Notes: generated by a model not told the origin, from the sequence alone. A stretch of DNA of 64,000 bases from Bacillus stratosphericus (GCF_020524495.1 NZ_JAIVLB010000006.1:1-64000); one strand, 5' to 3'; numbered from the stretch's first letter, positions 1 to 9,408 are shown. Program-made: numbers and translations.

Positions 1-5
1 TTATT

Positions 6-34
6 ATTATAACAACATTCGTATTCAAACAAAA
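6..34 (-). promoter_or_regulatory. possible sigma-A promoter reading off the left edge
   Basis: On the minus strand a perfect TATAAT (6-11) lies 17 nt downstream of a poor -35 TTTTGT (29-34). In related Bacillus genomes ylxM-ffh follow ftsY, so this could drive that unit, but the downstream gene is outside the window. The -10 is good and the -35 weak. Confidence 0.3.
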
Positions 35-42
35 CTAAACAA

Positions 43-71
43 CCAATCACCGATAAACTATCGGCAATTGG
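43..71. repeat. interrupted inverted repeat downstream of ftsY
   Basis: The arms are CCAAT (43-47) plus CCGATA (50-55) against TATCGG (59-64) plus ATTGG (67-71), with a 3-nt centre and a CA/CA internal mismatch. There is no U-tract on either side, so it is not a convincing intrinsic terminator. It could be an operator or an mRNA hairpin; the function is unknown. Confidence 0.5.
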
Positions 72-100
72 CTGTATAAAGGTGTTTTGATCCCTGTCTC

Positions 101-122
101 AAAAACGGGGGTCAGTCCCCTT
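101..122 (-). terminator. probable terminator after ftsY
   Basis: On the minus strand a short GC-only stem (GGGG, 5-nt loop, CCCC; 108-120) is followed by GTTTTTG, 17 nt after the ftsY stop codon. The stem is short, so termination may be partial. Confidence 0.45.
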
Positions 123-137
123 AGCCTGCATTTTTTG

Positions 138-1124
138 TTAGTCTTCTTTATCAATGACATCTGAAAATAAACCGTACACATACGATTCAGCATCGAACTC
201 TTGTAGGTCGTCAACCTTTTCACCTAAACCGACGAGCTTCACGGGGATGTTGAGTTCATTTCTAATCGCAAGAACAATCCCGCCTTTTGCAGTGCCGTCA
301 AGCTTTGTTAAAGCGATCCCTGTCACATTTGTGGCTTTGGAGAATTCCTTTGCTTGTGCCATGGAGTTTTGTCCCGTCGTCGCATCAAGAGCAAGGAGTA
401 CTTCGTGCGGTGCATCTGGGGCTTCGCGCTCAATGACTCTCTTGACCTTTTCCAGTTCTTTCATCAAATTGACTTTGTTTTGAAGTCTTCCTGCAGTATC
501 ACAGATGAGGACATCCGCTTTTTTCGCTTTAGCTGATTGAACGGCATCATAGATGACCGCTGCTGGATCAGAGCCTGCTGTTTGTTTGACGACAGGAACG
601 CCAGAGCGCTCTCCCCATACTTCAAGCTGCTCAATCGCCCCAGCACGGAACGTATCACCTGCTGCTAAAATAACGGATTTCCCTTCATTTTTCAGCTTGT
701 TTGCCAGCTTACCAATTGTCGTGGTTTTCCCAACACCGTTGACGCCGACAAATAAAATGATATTTAAACGGCCGTTTTTGATATTCAGCTCAGAGATTTG
801 TTCCTCTCCGCTATTGTAAATTTCAACAAGTTTTTCGGAGATGACCGCCTGTACTTCACTTGGATCTTGAATATTTCTTAATTTCACTTCTTTTTTCAGC
901 TCATCAATCAGTTCCATCACAGTTGTGAAACCGACATCAGCACCGATTAAAACTTCTTCTAGTTCTTCAAAAAAGTCTTCATCGACCTTACGGTAGCGAG
1001 AAATTAGGTCGTTTACTTTCCCTTGAAATGAGTTTCTCGTTTTTTCAAGTCCATCTTTAAACTTTTCTGATACTGAATCGGTTTGCTGCGTAAATTTTTC
1101 TTTTAATTTCTTAAAAAAGCTCAT
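138..1124 (-). CDS. ftsY: signal recognition particle receptor FtsY
   Basis: FtsY is the SRP receptor: a GTPase that docks the SRP-ribosome complex at the membrane for co-translational insertion through SecYEG. The 328 residues comprise a short charged, amphipathic N-terminus typical of Bacillus FtsY and the conserved NG domain. Visible motifs are G1 GVNGVGKTTTIGKLA (about 126-140), DTFRAGA, G3 DTAGRLQNK and G4 TKLDGTAKGG. Length is as in B. subtilis (about 329). The ATG start follows AAAGGAGGT (1134-1142), placed just after the smc stop. It is the last gene of the rnc-smc-ftsY group, 21 nt after smc, so co-transcription is expected. Nothing in the sequence looks odd. Confidence 0.98.
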   Translation of the reverse strand: MSFFKKLKEKFTQQTDSVSEKFKDGLEKTRNSFQGKVNDLISRYRKVDEDFFEELEEVLIGADVGFTTVMELIDELKKEVKLRNIQDPSEVQAVISEKLVEIYNSGEEQISELNIKNGRLNIILFVGVNGVGKTTTIGKLANKLKNEGKSVILAAGDTFRAGAIEQLEVWGERSGVPVVKQTAGSDPAAVIYDAVQSAKAKKADVLICDTAGRLQNKVNLMKELEKVKRVIEREAPDAPHEVLLALDATTGQNSMAQAKEFSKATNVTGIALTKLDGTAKGGIVLAIRNELNIPVKLVGLGEKVDDLQEFDAESYVYGLFSDVIDKED

Positions 1125-1145
1125 TGGTTCAAAAACCTCCTTTAA

Positions 1146-4100
1146 TTACTGAACAAGCTCTTTCGTTTCCTCTAATTTGACGGATACAAGTTTGGAGACA
1201 CCTGATTCCTGCATTGTGACACCATACAAGACGTCTGCTTCTTCCATTGTTCCTTTACGGTGAGTAATGACAATGAACTGCGTTTCTTGGCTGTATTTCT
1301 TTAAATATTGTGCAAAGCGGAAGACATTGGCTTCATCAAGCGCTGCTTCTACCTCATCTAACACACAGAATGGAACAGGTCTGACTTTTAAGATAGAGAA
1401 TAGTAAAGCGATCGCTGTTAATGCCCTCTCTCCGCCTGAAAGCAGGCTTAGGTTTTGCAGTTTTTTCCCTGGCGGCTGTGCAACAATATCGACTCCAGAG
1501 TTTAATAAATCGTTTGAATCTGTCAGCTTAAGGTCTGCTCTTCCCCCGCCAAATAATGCTTGGAAAACCGATTCAAAATGCCCACGGATTTGAGAGAATG
1601 TCTCAGAGAAGCGCTTTGTCATCTCTTGATCCATTTCTTCGATGACTTGGAATAACGTATTTTTCGCTTCTGTCAAATCATTTCGCTGTTCTGTTAAGAA
1701 GAGGTAACGTTCATTCACGCGTTCATACTCATCAATACTGCCTAAGTTCACTGTTCCAAGCTCTTCAATGGCTAGTTTGATCAGTTTCACTCGTTTTCTT
1801 GCTTCATCTGGTGTTAAGGTCAGATGATACATTTCTTTTGCTCCTTCAAACGAAAGCGCGTATTCTTCATTTAAATAGGCGATGAGGTTATCGAGCTCGA
1901 CCTCCATTCGGCCCAGCTTAACCTCTTCATCTTTTAGGATTGTGGTGATCTGCTTGTAAAGTCTTTTTTGCTCTTTGAGTTCACGTTCAGCAAATTCTAA
2001 TGTTTCAGAAAGTGACAGACGCTGTTTACGGCGCTCTGAAATGAGCGCTGTCGTTTTATTTTTATTTTCCAGCTTCTCTTTTGCAGCTTCTTCTAGCTGT
2101 TCTGCTCCGCTTGAGCTAGATGACATTTCACTTGTTAAAAGGGACAGATCTTCTTTTGTTTCCACCATCGTCTTTTCAGCCTCTTTTAATTCAGCCGTTA
2201 AGCTGGAAAGCTTTTCTTGTTCATTTGCTAAAGACTGCTCTTTTTTGGCAAGGGAGATTTTCAGCTCTGTTAATTTGGCAGAAATGGTTTCTTTCGTTGA
2301 GCTTTGGGTCTGCTTACGCTTGGTTAACGTGTTGATCTCTTCATCAAGAGACGTCAACTTCTCACCTATAGAAGCTTCAAGGGTTACCTGCTCTTTGTCC
2401 TTGCTCGCAAGTTCAGTAGAACGCTGCTGCAATTCTTCTTTTTCTTGATCATAGAGCTCGAGATGAGAATTAATATTTTTTTCTGCTACTTGCAATTCAT
2501 ATAGTTTCCCTTTCATCTCTTGCTGCTTTTCTCGAAGCGTTTCGCCGCGCTGACGCAACTCATTTAATTGGGTTTCGCTTGCTGCAATTGATTGCTTCGT
2601 TTCTTTTGTTTCTTTTTCAAGGATCGTTGTTTTTTCTTCCATTTCAAGGAGCTGCTTTGTTAATGTTTCGATCTCTCGGTTTCTTGAGAGGAGGGAGTTG
2701 TTCTTTTTTTTCACGTCGCCCCCAGTCATTGAACCACCTGGGTTAACGACATCTCCATCAAGGGTCACGATGCGATAACGATGTCCGAGCATTTTCGCCA
2801 GCTCATTTGCGCCTTTTAAGTCTCTGACGATAAGGACCGTTCCAAGCAAGCTTTGAATGACCTTTTGATACTTTTCATCAAAGGAAACGAGATGACTCGC
2901 TACGCCGATAAATGCAGCATGCTGCTCAGCTATTTGGACATCTCTAAACTGAATGGTTCTTTCTTTGATCACGTTTATTGGCAGGAAGGTAGCACGTCCA
3001 AAGGATTGCTGCTTTAAGTATCCAATGGCCTGTCTGGCTGCTGCTTCATGTTCAGTAACTATGTGCTGCGTGGCTCCACCTAGCGCAATTTCAATCGCTG
3101 TCTCGTGCTGTTGATCGGTTTGAATCAGCTCTGCAATGGCACCGTGAATACCGCCTAACCGATCCTTTGCCTTTAAGACCTCTTTGACTCCTTGGAAAAA
3201 GCCGGAGAAGTCTTCCTGCATTGATTCAAGCATCTCTTTTTTTGATTTTGCTTGCTGTACATATTGATAGGCTTGGTAAAGAGCCGTTTCTTTTTTCTCG
3301 TATTGACGTTTTATTTGCTCAAGCTTTTGTTCAGCCTCTTTAAATCGTTTCACCTGAGCCAAAATATCTTCTTCCAGTTTTGAAAGCTGCTTCTCAGCTT
3401 CCGTCTTCTTCTTTTTGACAGACACACGTTCTTCTATGTGTTTCTGGTTATTTTGCGTCAGACGCTGTAGCTGCATGGCCGCTTGGCGCTGCTGCTCTTC
3501 TAGAAATTTACGTTCATTGCGGATTGAAGCCTGCTCATTGAGTAGATCAAAATAGTCACTTTTCAGCTGTTCAATTTGACCTTCTACATCTTCACTATGA
3601 AGCGAAAGTTGATGCTGTCTTGTTTTCACTTCTTCTTTTAGCTGCTGCACTTCTTTTTGTAGGCTGTCCCGTGTGATTTTCTGTTGGGCAATCTTTTCGG
3701 TTAATAGTGCCTGCTTTTCGGTTAAACGAACGAGCGCTTCTTCCAACTGACTTTGGTTTGCTGTTGCATTTTTTTTTCGTTCTTTTAGAACTTCTTTTTT
3801 CCCTTCAAGCTTTTCTAATTCCTCACTTGTGAAAAGCAGAACTTCTTGCAGGTCATGTATCGATTCATCAAGCACCTGAATTCGGTCTCTGGATTCCTCG
3901 TTTTTGGCTTCTTTTGCTTGAATGTCTGTGGACTGCTTCATTTCATCTTGTTTGAATCGCTCGACAGCTTCGCCTAGTGTTGTCCATTTTTCGTGAAGTA
4001 CTTCGATATCATAGACAGTTAAAGCAATTTCTACATGTTCAAGCTCTTCTTTTTTTTGTAAATAGTCCTTTGCAATCGATGCTTGCATCCTTAATGGTTC

Positions 4101-4706
4101 TACTTGATCTTCTAATTCATGCAGAATATCTTCCACCCGGTTTAAGTTGTCCTGCGTTTCAATTAGTTTATTCTCGGCTTTTTTCTTTCTTGTTTTATAT
4201 TTCAAGACACCTGCCGCTTCTTCAAAGATACTTCTTCTTTCTTCTGCCTTACTCGATAGAATCTCCTCTACCTTCCCTTGACTGATGATAGAAAAAGCTT
4301 CCTTGCCAAGGCCTGAATCCATGAAAAGATCGATAATATCCTTTAAGCGAACAGATTGATTGTTTATGAGAAATTCACTTTCTCCTGAACGATACACCCT
4401 TCTTGTCACACTGACTTCGTGAAAATCGATCGGTAAAAAGTGATCTTCATTATCTAACGTTAATGTCACCTCTGCTAAGTTGACTCTTTTTCTTGAGTCA
4501 CTTCCTGCAAAAATGATGTCTTCCATTTTTCCTCCGCGGAGGCTTTTTGCTGATTGTTCTCCAAGTACCCAGCGGATGGCATCGGTAATATTACTTTTGC
4601 CACTTCCGTTTGGTCCAACAACAGAGGTGACACCTTTCACAAAGTCCACGGTCACTCGCTGTGCAAAAGATTTGAATCCTATCACGTCTAAGCGTTTGAG
4701 GAACAT
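1146..4706 (-). CDS. smc: chromosome segregation ATPase SMC
   Basis: SMC is the ring-forming condensin ATPase that works with ScpA/ScpB to organise and resolve replicated origins. The 1186 residues show the canonical layout: an N-terminal ATPase half with Walker A GPNGSGKSN (about 32-40), a long coiled coil, a globular hinge around 510-660 with the glycine-rich stretch PGGSMTGG, a second coiled coil, and a C-terminal half with signature LSGGERAL and Walker B CVLDEVEAALD. The ATG start has AAGGAGGA upstream. It lies between rnc and ftsY as in B. subtilis. The leader carries a 10-bp inverted repeat (4737-4773) that may affect its expression. Confidence 0.99.
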   Translation of the reverse strand: MFLKRLDVIGFKSFAQRVTVDFVKGVTSVVGPNGSGKSNITDAIRWVLGEQSAKSLRGGKMEDIIFAGSDSRKRVNLAEVTLTLDNEDHFLPIDFHEVSVTRRVYRSGESEFLINNQSVRLKDIIDLFMDSGLGKEAFSIISQGKVEEILSSKAEERRSIFEEAAGVLKYKTRKKKAENKLIETQDNLNRVEDILHELEDQVEPLRMQASIAKDYLQKKEELEHVEIALTVYDIEVLHEKWTTLGEAVERFKQDEMKQSTDIQAKEAKNEESRDRIQVLDESIHDLQEVLLFTSEELEKLEGKKEVLKERKKNATANQSQLEEALVRLTEKQALLTEKIAQQKITRDSLQKEVQQLKEEVKTRQHQLSLHSEDVEGQIEQLKSDYFDLLNEQASIRNERKFLEEQQRQAAMQLQRLTQNNQKHIEERVSVKKKKTEAEKQLSKLEEDILAQVKRFKEAEQKLEQIKRQYEKKETALYQAYQYVQQAKSKKEMLESMQEDFSGFFQGVKEVLKAKDRLGGIHGAIAELIQTDQQHETAIEIALGGATQHIVTEHEAAARQAIGYLKQQSFGRATFLPINVIKERTIQFRDVQIAEQHAAFIGVASHLVSFDEKYQKVIQSLLGTVLIVRDLKGANELAKMLGHRYRIVTLDGDVVNPGGSMTGGDVKKKNNSLLSRNREIETLTKQLLEMEEKTTILEKETKETKQSIAASETQLNELRQRGETLREKQQEMKGKLYELQVAEKNINSHLELYDQEKEELQQRSTELASKDKEQVTLEASIGEKLTSLDEEINTLTKRKQTQSSTKETISAKLTELKISLAKKEQSLANEQEKLSSLTAELKEAEKTMVETKEDLSLLTSEMSSSSSGAEQLEEAAKEKLENKNKTTALISERRKQRLSLSETLEFAERELKEQKRLYKQITTILKDEEVKLGRMEVELDNLIAYLNEEYALSFEGAKEMYHLTLTPDEARKRVKLIKLAIEELGTVNLGSIDEYERVNERYLFLTEQRNDLTEAKNTLFQVIEEMDQEMTKRFSETFSQIRGHFESVFQALFGGGRADLKLTDSNDLLNSGVDIVAQPPGKKLQNLSLLSGGERALTAIALLFSILKVRPVPFCVLDEVEAALDEANVFRFAQYLKKYSQETQFIVITHRKGTMEEADVLYGVTMQESGVSKLVSVKLEETKELVQ

Positions 4707-4736
4707 GAGAGTGATCCTCCTTATGTATTTAAAGTA

Positions 4737-4773
4737 CTATCATCTTACCATATGAAGTGAGAAAAGATGATAG
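4737..4773. repeat. 10-bp perfect inverted repeat in the smc leader
   Basis: CTATCATCTT (4737-4746) and AAGATGATAG (4764-4773) are perfect inverted copies separated by 17 nt. The element lies between the rnc 3' hairpin and the smc ribosome binding site, ending about 30 nt from the smc ATG. In RNA it could form a stem-loop; as DNA it resembles a dimeric operator. It has no U-tract on the smc side. I do not recognise the motif. Confidence 0.6.
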
Positions 4774-4784
4774 AAAACAGAGTG

Positions 4785-4812
4785 AAATCCCCCTGATTGA
4801 CGAGGGGGATTT
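4785..4812 (-). terminator. hairpin at the rnc stop codon
   Basis: A 9-bp stem (4785-4793 with 4804-4812, core CCCCC/GGGGG, 10-nt loop) overlaps the last bases of rnc. On the minus strand it is followed only by TTTCACTCTGTTTT, a broken U-tract, so it probably attenuates rather than fully blocks read-through into smc. It may also stabilise the rnc 3' end. Confidence 0.5.
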
Positions 4813-5555
4813 TATTGGTTCATATGATGTTTCTGCAATCTAGCAAGTGCTTCCTGTGCAGCGTGCTGTTCTGCTTCTTTTTTAGAGCGGCCGTTTCCAA
4901 TTCCGAGCACTTCTCCGTGAATGGATACATTTGCTTCAAATTCCCTGTTATGTGCTGGTCCTTTTTCATGCAGGATTCGGTATTCTAGCACACCTTTTCC
5001 ATCGCGCTGAACAAATTCTTGAAGTTGGCTTTTAAAATCCATCACATGTGAGAAGGCTCCGTCGTTAATTTTCGGATACACATAGGCTTCTAAGAATTGT
5101 TCAACAGGCTCCAGCCCCTGATCTAAATAAAGTGCTCCGATAAACGCCTCGAATACGTCAGCTAAAAGTGCTGGCCGCTTTCTACCACCTGTCATTTCTT
5201 CACCTTTTCCTAAAAGAACAAGGTCTCCGAAGGACAGCTCATGTGCTAGTGACACAAGTGACGGTTCACACACGATCGCCGCTCTCAGTTTTGTTAAATC
5301 TCCCTCGCTCATCGCTGGATATTTCGCAAATAAGAACTGGGAGATGGTCAATTCCAAAACAGCATCTCCTAAAAATTCAAGTCTTTCATTGTCCTCGTAA
5401 GGTTTTTTTCGGTGCTCATTCACATAAGAGGAATGTGTAAAGGCTTGATAGAGAAGTTTTTCATTTTTAAAGTGTACTGAAATGCGATGCTGGAATTCTC
5501 TAAATTGCTCTAGTTTCTTGCTCTGTTTTTGTTTGTCTTTATAGTGTTTTGGCAT
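4812..5555 (-). CDS. rnc: ribonuclease III
   Basis: RNase III cleaves double-stranded RNA: it matures 16S and 23S rRNA precursors and degrades antisense duplexes. It has 247 residues. The signature [14 protein letters not shown] (56-69) holds metal-binding and catalytic acids, a further acidic cluster follows ([13 protein letters not shown]), and a C-terminal dsRNA-binding domain spans about 165-240 ([10 protein letters not shown] to [13 protein letters not shown]). Length matches B. subtilis Rnc (249). The ATG follows TGGAGGT. The gene has its own promoter candidate (5596-5625) after the acpP terminator and leads the rnc-smc-ftsY unit. Confidence 0.98.
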   Translation of the reverse strand: MPKHYKDKQKQSKKLEQFREFQHRISVHFKNEKLLYQAFTHSSYVNEHRKKPYEDNERLEFLGDAVLELTISQFLFAKYPAMSEGDLTKLRAAIVCEPSLVSLAHELSFGDLVLLGKGEEMTGGRKRPALLADVFEAFIGALYLDQGLEPVEQFLEAYVYPKINDGAFSHVMDFKSQLQEFVQRDGKGVLEYRILHEKGPAHNREFEANVSIHGEVLGIGNGRSKKEAEQHAAQEALARLQKHHMNQ

Positions 5556-5595
5556 AGCAACCTCCAGGTAGGCTTAATTGCCTTTAAGGATACTG

Positions 5596-5625
5596 ATTAT
5601 ATGGAGTCTCTCTTTCTACATGCAA
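5596..5625 (-). promoter_or_regulatory. sigma-A promoter for rnc-smc-ftsY
   Basis: On the minus strand TTGCAT (5620-5625) and a perfect TATAAT (5596-5601) are 18 nt apart, about 40 nt upstream of the rnc start and downstream of the acpP hairpin. Confidence 0.55.
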
Positions 5626-5699
5626 GGAAACATTGCTCCCAGCATCTGAAAAAGGCTGACAATTGATCAGCTGAATGTGTTGAAACTAACATAAATTTT

Positions 5700-5732
5700 C
5701 AAAGTCCCGTCATGATAGTAGACGGGACTTTG
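5700..5732 (-). terminator. hairpin after acpP
   Basis: A perfect 12-bp stem (5700-5711 with 5721-5732; loop ATGATAGTA) begins 7 nt after the acpP stop. The stem is strong, but the following minus-strand sequence is GAAAATTTATG rather than a clean U-run, so some read-through into rnc is likely. Confidence 0.6.
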
Positions 5733-5738
5733 TTACGC

Positions 5739-5972
5739 TTATTGCTGGCTATTTATGTAGTTCACAGCGTCACCGACTGTTGCAATTTTTTCAGCATCTT
5801 CGTCAGAAATTTCCATATCGAACTCATCTTCCAGTTCCATAACTAGCTCAACTACATCAAGGGAATCAGCGCCTAAATCTTCTTTAAATGAAGCTTCCAT
5901 TTTCACGTCAGCCTCATCAACGCCAAGGCGGTCTACAATAATTTTTGATACACGCTCTAATACGTCTGCCAT
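5739..5972 (-). CDS. acpP: acyl carrier protein
   Basis: The 77-residue acidic four-helix carrier that holds growing acyl chains on phosphopantetheine during type II fatty acid synthesis; it also supplies acyl-ACP to PlsX. The attachment motif DSLD carries Ser37. An ATG preceded by GGGGAGGTGAAAGG gives a very strong ribosome binding site, as expected for an abundant protein. It is the last gene of the fapR-plsX-fabD-fabG-acpP operon (called acpA in B. subtilis) and is followed by a strong hairpin. The 81-nt gap to fabG may hold an extra promoter, but I see none I can defend. Confidence 0.98.
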   Translation of the reverse strand: MADVLERVSKIIVDRLGVDEADVKMEASFKEDLGADSLDVVELVMELEDEFDMEISDEDAEKIATVGDAVNYINSQQ

Positions 5973-6053
5973 TGCCTTTCACCTCCCCTCAAAGTATTAT
6001 AGTTGATTCGTTTTTAAAAAACTAGAGAAAACATAACGAAATTTTGATATTTC

Positions 6054-6797
6054 TTAGGACATGACCATTCCGCCATCTACTTGGATGGTTTGGCCTGTCA
6101 TATAACCTGATCCCTCTGAAGCTAAAAAGACAACGACGTTGCTAATATCTTCTGGTGCACCAAAGCGTGCGAGTGGGATTTGCTTTAACATTTCTGATTG
6201 TACATTGTCATCAAGCTTGTCTGTCATATCTGTCGAAATAAAGCCGGGTGCTACTGCATTGACTGTAATATGACGGCTTGCCAGCTCTTTTGCAGTTGTT
6301 TTCGTTAAACCAATAACGCCAGCTTTTGCTGCGACGTAGTTCGCTTGTCCAGGATTTCCGCATACGCCGACCACTGATGCCAAGTTGATGATTCTTCCGC
6401 TTCGCTGCTTCATCATTTGGCGTGTCACGGCTTTTGTACAGTTAAAGACACCCTTTAAATTTATGTTAATGACATCATCCCATTCATTTTCTTTCATTCT
6501 CATGAGCAGGTTATCCTTTGTAATACCAGCATTATTCACAAGAATGTCGATTGAACCAAATGTATCAATCGTTTGTTTCATTAATGCTTGTACTTCTTCA
6601 GCATTCGAGACATCAGCTTTGACAGCAAAAGCCTGTTGACCAAGTGCTTTGATTTCATCCACTACTTCATTTGCTTTCACTTCGTTTCCTGAATAGTTCA
6701 CCACCACATTTGCACCATTTTTCGCTAAATCAATCGCAATGGAGCGGCCAATTCCGCGTGATGCACCTGTTACAATGGCTGTTTTATTTGTAAGCAT
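6054..6797 (-). CDS. fabG: 3-oxoacyl-[ACP] reductase FabG
   Basis: FabG performs the NADPH-dependent first reduction of each fatty acid elongation cycle. It is a classical short-chain dehydrogenase of 247 residues with the nucleotide motif GASRGIG near the N-terminus, NNAG at about 90, catalytic Ser in NLASVVG, and YVAAK with the Tyr/Lys pair near 153-157. The ATG at 6797 forms TGATG with the fabD stop, which indicates translational coupling; an in-frame TTG one codon earlier is less likely. AAGGGGG is the ribosome binding site. Length agrees with B. subtilis FabG (246). Confidence 0.97.
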   Translation of the reverse strand: MLTNKTAIVTGASRGIGRSIAIDLAKNGANVVVNYSGNEVKANEVVDEIKALGQQAFAVKADVSNAEEVQALMKQTIDTFGSIDILVNNAGITKDNLLMRMKENEWDDVININLKGVFNCTKAVTRQMMKQRSGRIINLASVVGVCGNPGQANYVAAKAGVIGLTKTTAKELASRHITVNAVAPGFISTDMTDKLDDNVQSEMLKQIPLARFGAPEDISNVVVFLASEGSGYMTGQTIQVDGGMVMS

Positions 6798-7741
6798 CAA
6801 GAATCCCCCTTCAATGTTTGAATTGCTGCTTCAATTGTTTCTTGATCTGAAACGGAAATAGTCGTCAGACGGCGATTGACCTTCTTTACAAGTCCTGAAA
6901 GCACTTTACCAGGTCCAATTTCAATAAACGTTGTCACACCTAAATCGATAAGGCGTTCCACACTTTCTTCAAAACGAACTGGAGAATACAGTTGTTCAAT
7001 GAGCTTTGTCTCAATTTCATCACGAGATGTCACGATGTCTGCTGTTACGTTTGAAATAACTGGCGTCTCGGCATCTGAAATGTCTAATTTTGATAAAACG
7101 TCTGTGAATTTTTCAGCCGCAGGTTTCATTAATGCAGAATGGAAAGGCCCGCTCACTTCAAGTGGAATCGCACGTTTTGCGCCCTTTTCTTTCGCTTTCT
7201 CTGATGCAAGTTCTACACCTTTTGCTGTACCAGAGATCACGATTTGACCAAAACAGTTTAAGTTAGCGAGTTCTACAAGATGACCGCTTCCTGTCACTTC
7301 TTTTGTCACTTCTAAAAGTGCCGCTTGGTCTAAGCCGAGAATCGCTGCCATAGCGCCTTCTCCTGCTGGAACGGCTTCATTCATTAATTCGCCGCGTTTT
7401 TTTACTGCATAAACGGCATCTTTAAACGAAAGAGCGCCTGCTGCAACAAGAGCTGTATATTCACCAAGACTGTGTCCTGCTGCATAATCTGCTTTGATTC
7501 CGCTCTCTTCAAATTTCTTTAAGATGGCGATGCTTGTCGTTAAAAGAGCTGGCTGCGCATTATATGTCAGCGTCAGTTCTTCTGCATCTCCTTCAAAAAT
7601 CATAGAAGATAAATCAAAACCGAGGGTCTTGTCTGCTTCTTCAAACACAGCTTTAGATGCTGCTTCTTGGTCAAATAAATCTTTCCCCATGCCAATTTTT
7701 TGAGAGCCTTGGCCAGGGAATAAAAATGCGATTTTACTCAT
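6797..7741 (-). CDS. fabD: malonyl-CoA:ACP transacylase FabD
   Basis: FabD loads malonate from CoA onto ACP, supplying the elongation unit for fatty acid synthesis. It has 314 residues. The motif GQGSQ lies at about 10-14 and the nucleophile elbow GHSLGE contains Ser91; the catalytic His is in GPFHSALM near 200. The ATG follows GGAGGT. It lies 15 nt after plsX and overlaps fabG by one base. Its substrate malonyl-CoA is also the ligand that releases the operon repressor FapR. Confidence 0.97.
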   Translation of the reverse strand: MSKIAFLFPGQGSQKIGMGKDLFDQEAASKAVFEEADKTLGFDLSSMIFEGDAEELTLTYNAQPALLTTSIAILKKFEESGIKADYAAGHSLGEYTALVAAGALSFKDAVYAVKKRGELMNEAVPAGEGAMAAILGLDQAALLEVTKEVTGSGHLVELANLNCFGQIVISGTAKGVELASEKAKEKGAKRAIPLEVSGPFHSALMKPAAEKFTDVLSKLDISDAETPVISNVTADIVTSRDEIETKLIEQLYSPVRFEESVERLIDLGVTTFIEIGPGKVLSGLVKKVNRRLTTISVSDQETIEAAIQTLKGDS

Positions 7742-7756
7742 GCTGCTCTACCTCCA

Positions 7757-8755
7757 TTAAGACTCATTCGTGTTTTCTTTTTGAACTTCTTGATAAATGA
7801 TGGCTGAAACATCTTTTTCAACGATATCGCGTGCCTGACGAATTGCATGGAAGATGGCATTTTCATCAGAGGAGCCATGCGCTTTAATGACAGGTGCTTT
7901 TAAACCAAATAAAGCGGCACCGCCATATTCGGAGTAATCCATTTTTGATTTCATCTGCATTAATTTCGGCTTCATCATGCCTGCTGCTATTTTTGCTGTG
8001 AAGCTGGATGTTAATGTTTCTTTCAGCATTTTAAATATGGAAAGGGCTGTGCCTTCAATCGTTTTAAGGGCGATATTCCCTGTAAAACCATCTGTTACTA
8101 CGACATCAGCTACACCTTCTAATAAGTCACGAGACTCGACATTTCCTACAAAATTTAAGTCTGATGCTTTTAGTAATTCAAAGGTTTTTTTTGTTAAATC
8201 GTTGCCTTTTTTATCTTCTGTCCCTACATTTAAAAGTCCAACGCGCGGATTACTTTTCGGAAAGACACGCTCTACGTATATAGATCCCATCTCGGCATAT
8301 TGCACAAGATGTTCGGGTTTGGCATCGACATTTGCGCCGACATCTAGCAGTAAGAATCCGCTGCCATCAAGTGTTGGCAAAGTTGGTGCAAGTGCTGGCC
8401 TGTCAATTCCATCGATTCTGCCTACGATAAACAGTCCTGCTGTCATAAGAGCTCCTGTATTTCCAGCTGAAATGCAGGCATCCGCTCTTCCTTCGCAAAC
8501 TTCTCGCGCCATTTTCACCATGGATGAATCCTTTTTGCGTCTGACTGCTCGTACTGGCTCATCTGTCGGTTCAATGATTTCTTTGGCATCTAAAATCGTG
8601 ATGCGCTCATGATTTGTTATGTATGGTTTGATTTTGTTTTCATCGCCGACAAGTGTAATGTCGATATCTGAAAATGCTACTAAGCTTTTTTGCACACCGT
8701 CAATAATGGCTTTAGGGGAATGATCTCCCCCCATTGCATCGACTGCAATTCTCAT
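7757..8755 (-). CDS. plsX: phosphate acyltransferase PlsX
   Basis: PlsX converts acyl-ACP and phosphate to acyl-phosphate, the donor for PlsY in phospholipid synthesis; it is a peripheral membrane protein. The protein begins [15 protein letters not shown] and contains SAGNTGALM and DVGANVD, all typical of the family. I chose the ATG at 8755 (332 residues; B. subtilis 333), because AAAAGGTGG (around 8763-8771) is spaced for it and overlaps the alternative GTG at 8767. It lies 15 nt after fapR and is co-controlled by it. Confidence 0.97.
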   Translation of the reverse strand: MRIAVDAMGGDHSPKAIIDGVQKSLVAFSDIDITLVGDENKIKPYITNHERITILDAKEIIEPTDEPVRAVRRKKDSSMVKMAREVCEGRADACISAGNTGALMTAGLFIVGRIDGIDRPALAPTLPTLDGSGFLLLDVGANVDAKPEHLVQYAEMGSIYVERVFPKSNPRVGLLNVGTEDKKGNDLTKKTFELLKASDLNFVGNVESRDLLEGVADVVVTDGFTGNIALKTIEGTALSIFKMLKETLTSSFTAKIAAGMMKPKLMQMKSKMDYSEYGGAALFGLKAPVIKAHGSSDENAIFHAIRQARDIVEKDVSAIIYQEVQKENTNES

Positions 8756-8770
8756 GTTATGTGCCACCTT

Positions 8771-9337
8771 TTACTTTTGTTTTGAGCGATACATGACGAA
8801 GTCACCTGAGAAGACAACTTCCTCACCCACATAGCTGTTTACTGCAACTACGGTTCTGCCTTTTTCTTTATTATGTGAGGCTACTTTGGCTTTTGAGACA
8901 ACTCTTTCGCCTTGTTTGACCTGCCTTGTGAACTTGATATTCGCTTTTGCTGTTAAAGCCAGTTCATCGTCGATGACGGCAACTGCAAGCGAATTTGCCT
9001 GGGCAAAAAGATGATGTCCCCTGGCAATTTGGTTACGGCTAAATACATGTTCTTTTCTCACTTCAAAAATCGAAATGGCTTGATCATCAAGCTCTACATC
9101 AATCATTTCTCCAATCACCTCATCCAGCGGAAGTGACTTTACTTCATCCCCTAATGTCTTTTCGGCAACATGCTTAATTCTTTCGCGTAATTCAGGGATT
9201 GACAGCTCCAAACGATCAAGACGAACCGTTTGAATGCTTACACCGAATTTACCTGCCAATTCTTCATCAGTAATGAACGGAGTCGAGCTGATCGTTTGCT
9301 GGAGAAGCCTTTGACGTTCTTTTTTATTTAGTTTCAT
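8771..9337 (-). CDS. fapR: transcriptional repressor FapR of lipid synthesis
   Basis: FapR represses fatty acid and phospholipid genes and is released by malonyl-CoA. It has an N-terminal DeoR-like helix-turn-helix ([22 protein letters not shown], given here only as a position, about 24-45) and a C-terminal hot-dog effector domain with the conserved [19 protein letters not shown] stretch. The ATG at 9337 gives 188 residues, as in B. subtilis; an in-frame ATG at 9358 has no ribosome binding site and lies against the operator. It heads the fapR-plsX-fabD-fabG-acpP operon and is autoregulated through the site at 9359-9375. Confidence 0.96.
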   Translation of the reverse strand: MKLNKKERQRLLQQTISSTPFITDEELAGKFGVSIQTVRLDRLELSIPELRERIKHVAEKTLGDEVKSLPLDEVIGEMIDVELDDQAISIFEVRKEHVFSRNQIARGHHLFAQANSLAVAVIDDELALTAKANIKFTRQVKQGERVVSKAKVASHNKEKGRTVVAVNSYVGEEVVFSGDFVMYRSKQK

Positions 9338-9358
9338 ATGCAGACACCATCCGTACAT

Positions 9359-9375
9359 TTATGACTAGGTACTAA
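9359..9375 (-). promoter_or_regulatory. FapR operator
   Basis: The minus-strand 17-mer TTAGTACCTAGTCATAA matches the FapR box known from B. subtilis (TTAGTACC core). It starts 4 nt after the -10 element and covers the likely transcription start, a position suited to repression. Confidence 0.85.
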
Positions 9376-9379
9376 TAGT

Positions 9380-9408
9380 AGTATATAATCTCATAGATGA
9401 TAAATCAA
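9380..9408 (-). promoter_or_regulatory. sigma-A promoter of the fapR operon
   Basis: TTGATT (9403-9408) and TATACT (9380-9385) are separated by 17 nt on the minus strand, immediately upstream of the FapR operator. Confidence 0.75.

Noticed and set aside
154-483. Plus-strand open frame of 109 codons inside ftsY
   Set aside because: It is antisense to the GTPase domain, has no ribosome binding site or family likeness, and is explained by codon structure of ftsY.
5556-5738. Small RNA gene between acpP and rnc
   Set aside because: The space is explained by the acpP hairpin and the rnc promoter with a short leader.
7977-8612. 211-codon plus-strand frame opposite plsX
   Set aside because: Antisense shadow of a well-conserved gene; serine-rich low-complexity product, no ribosome binding site.
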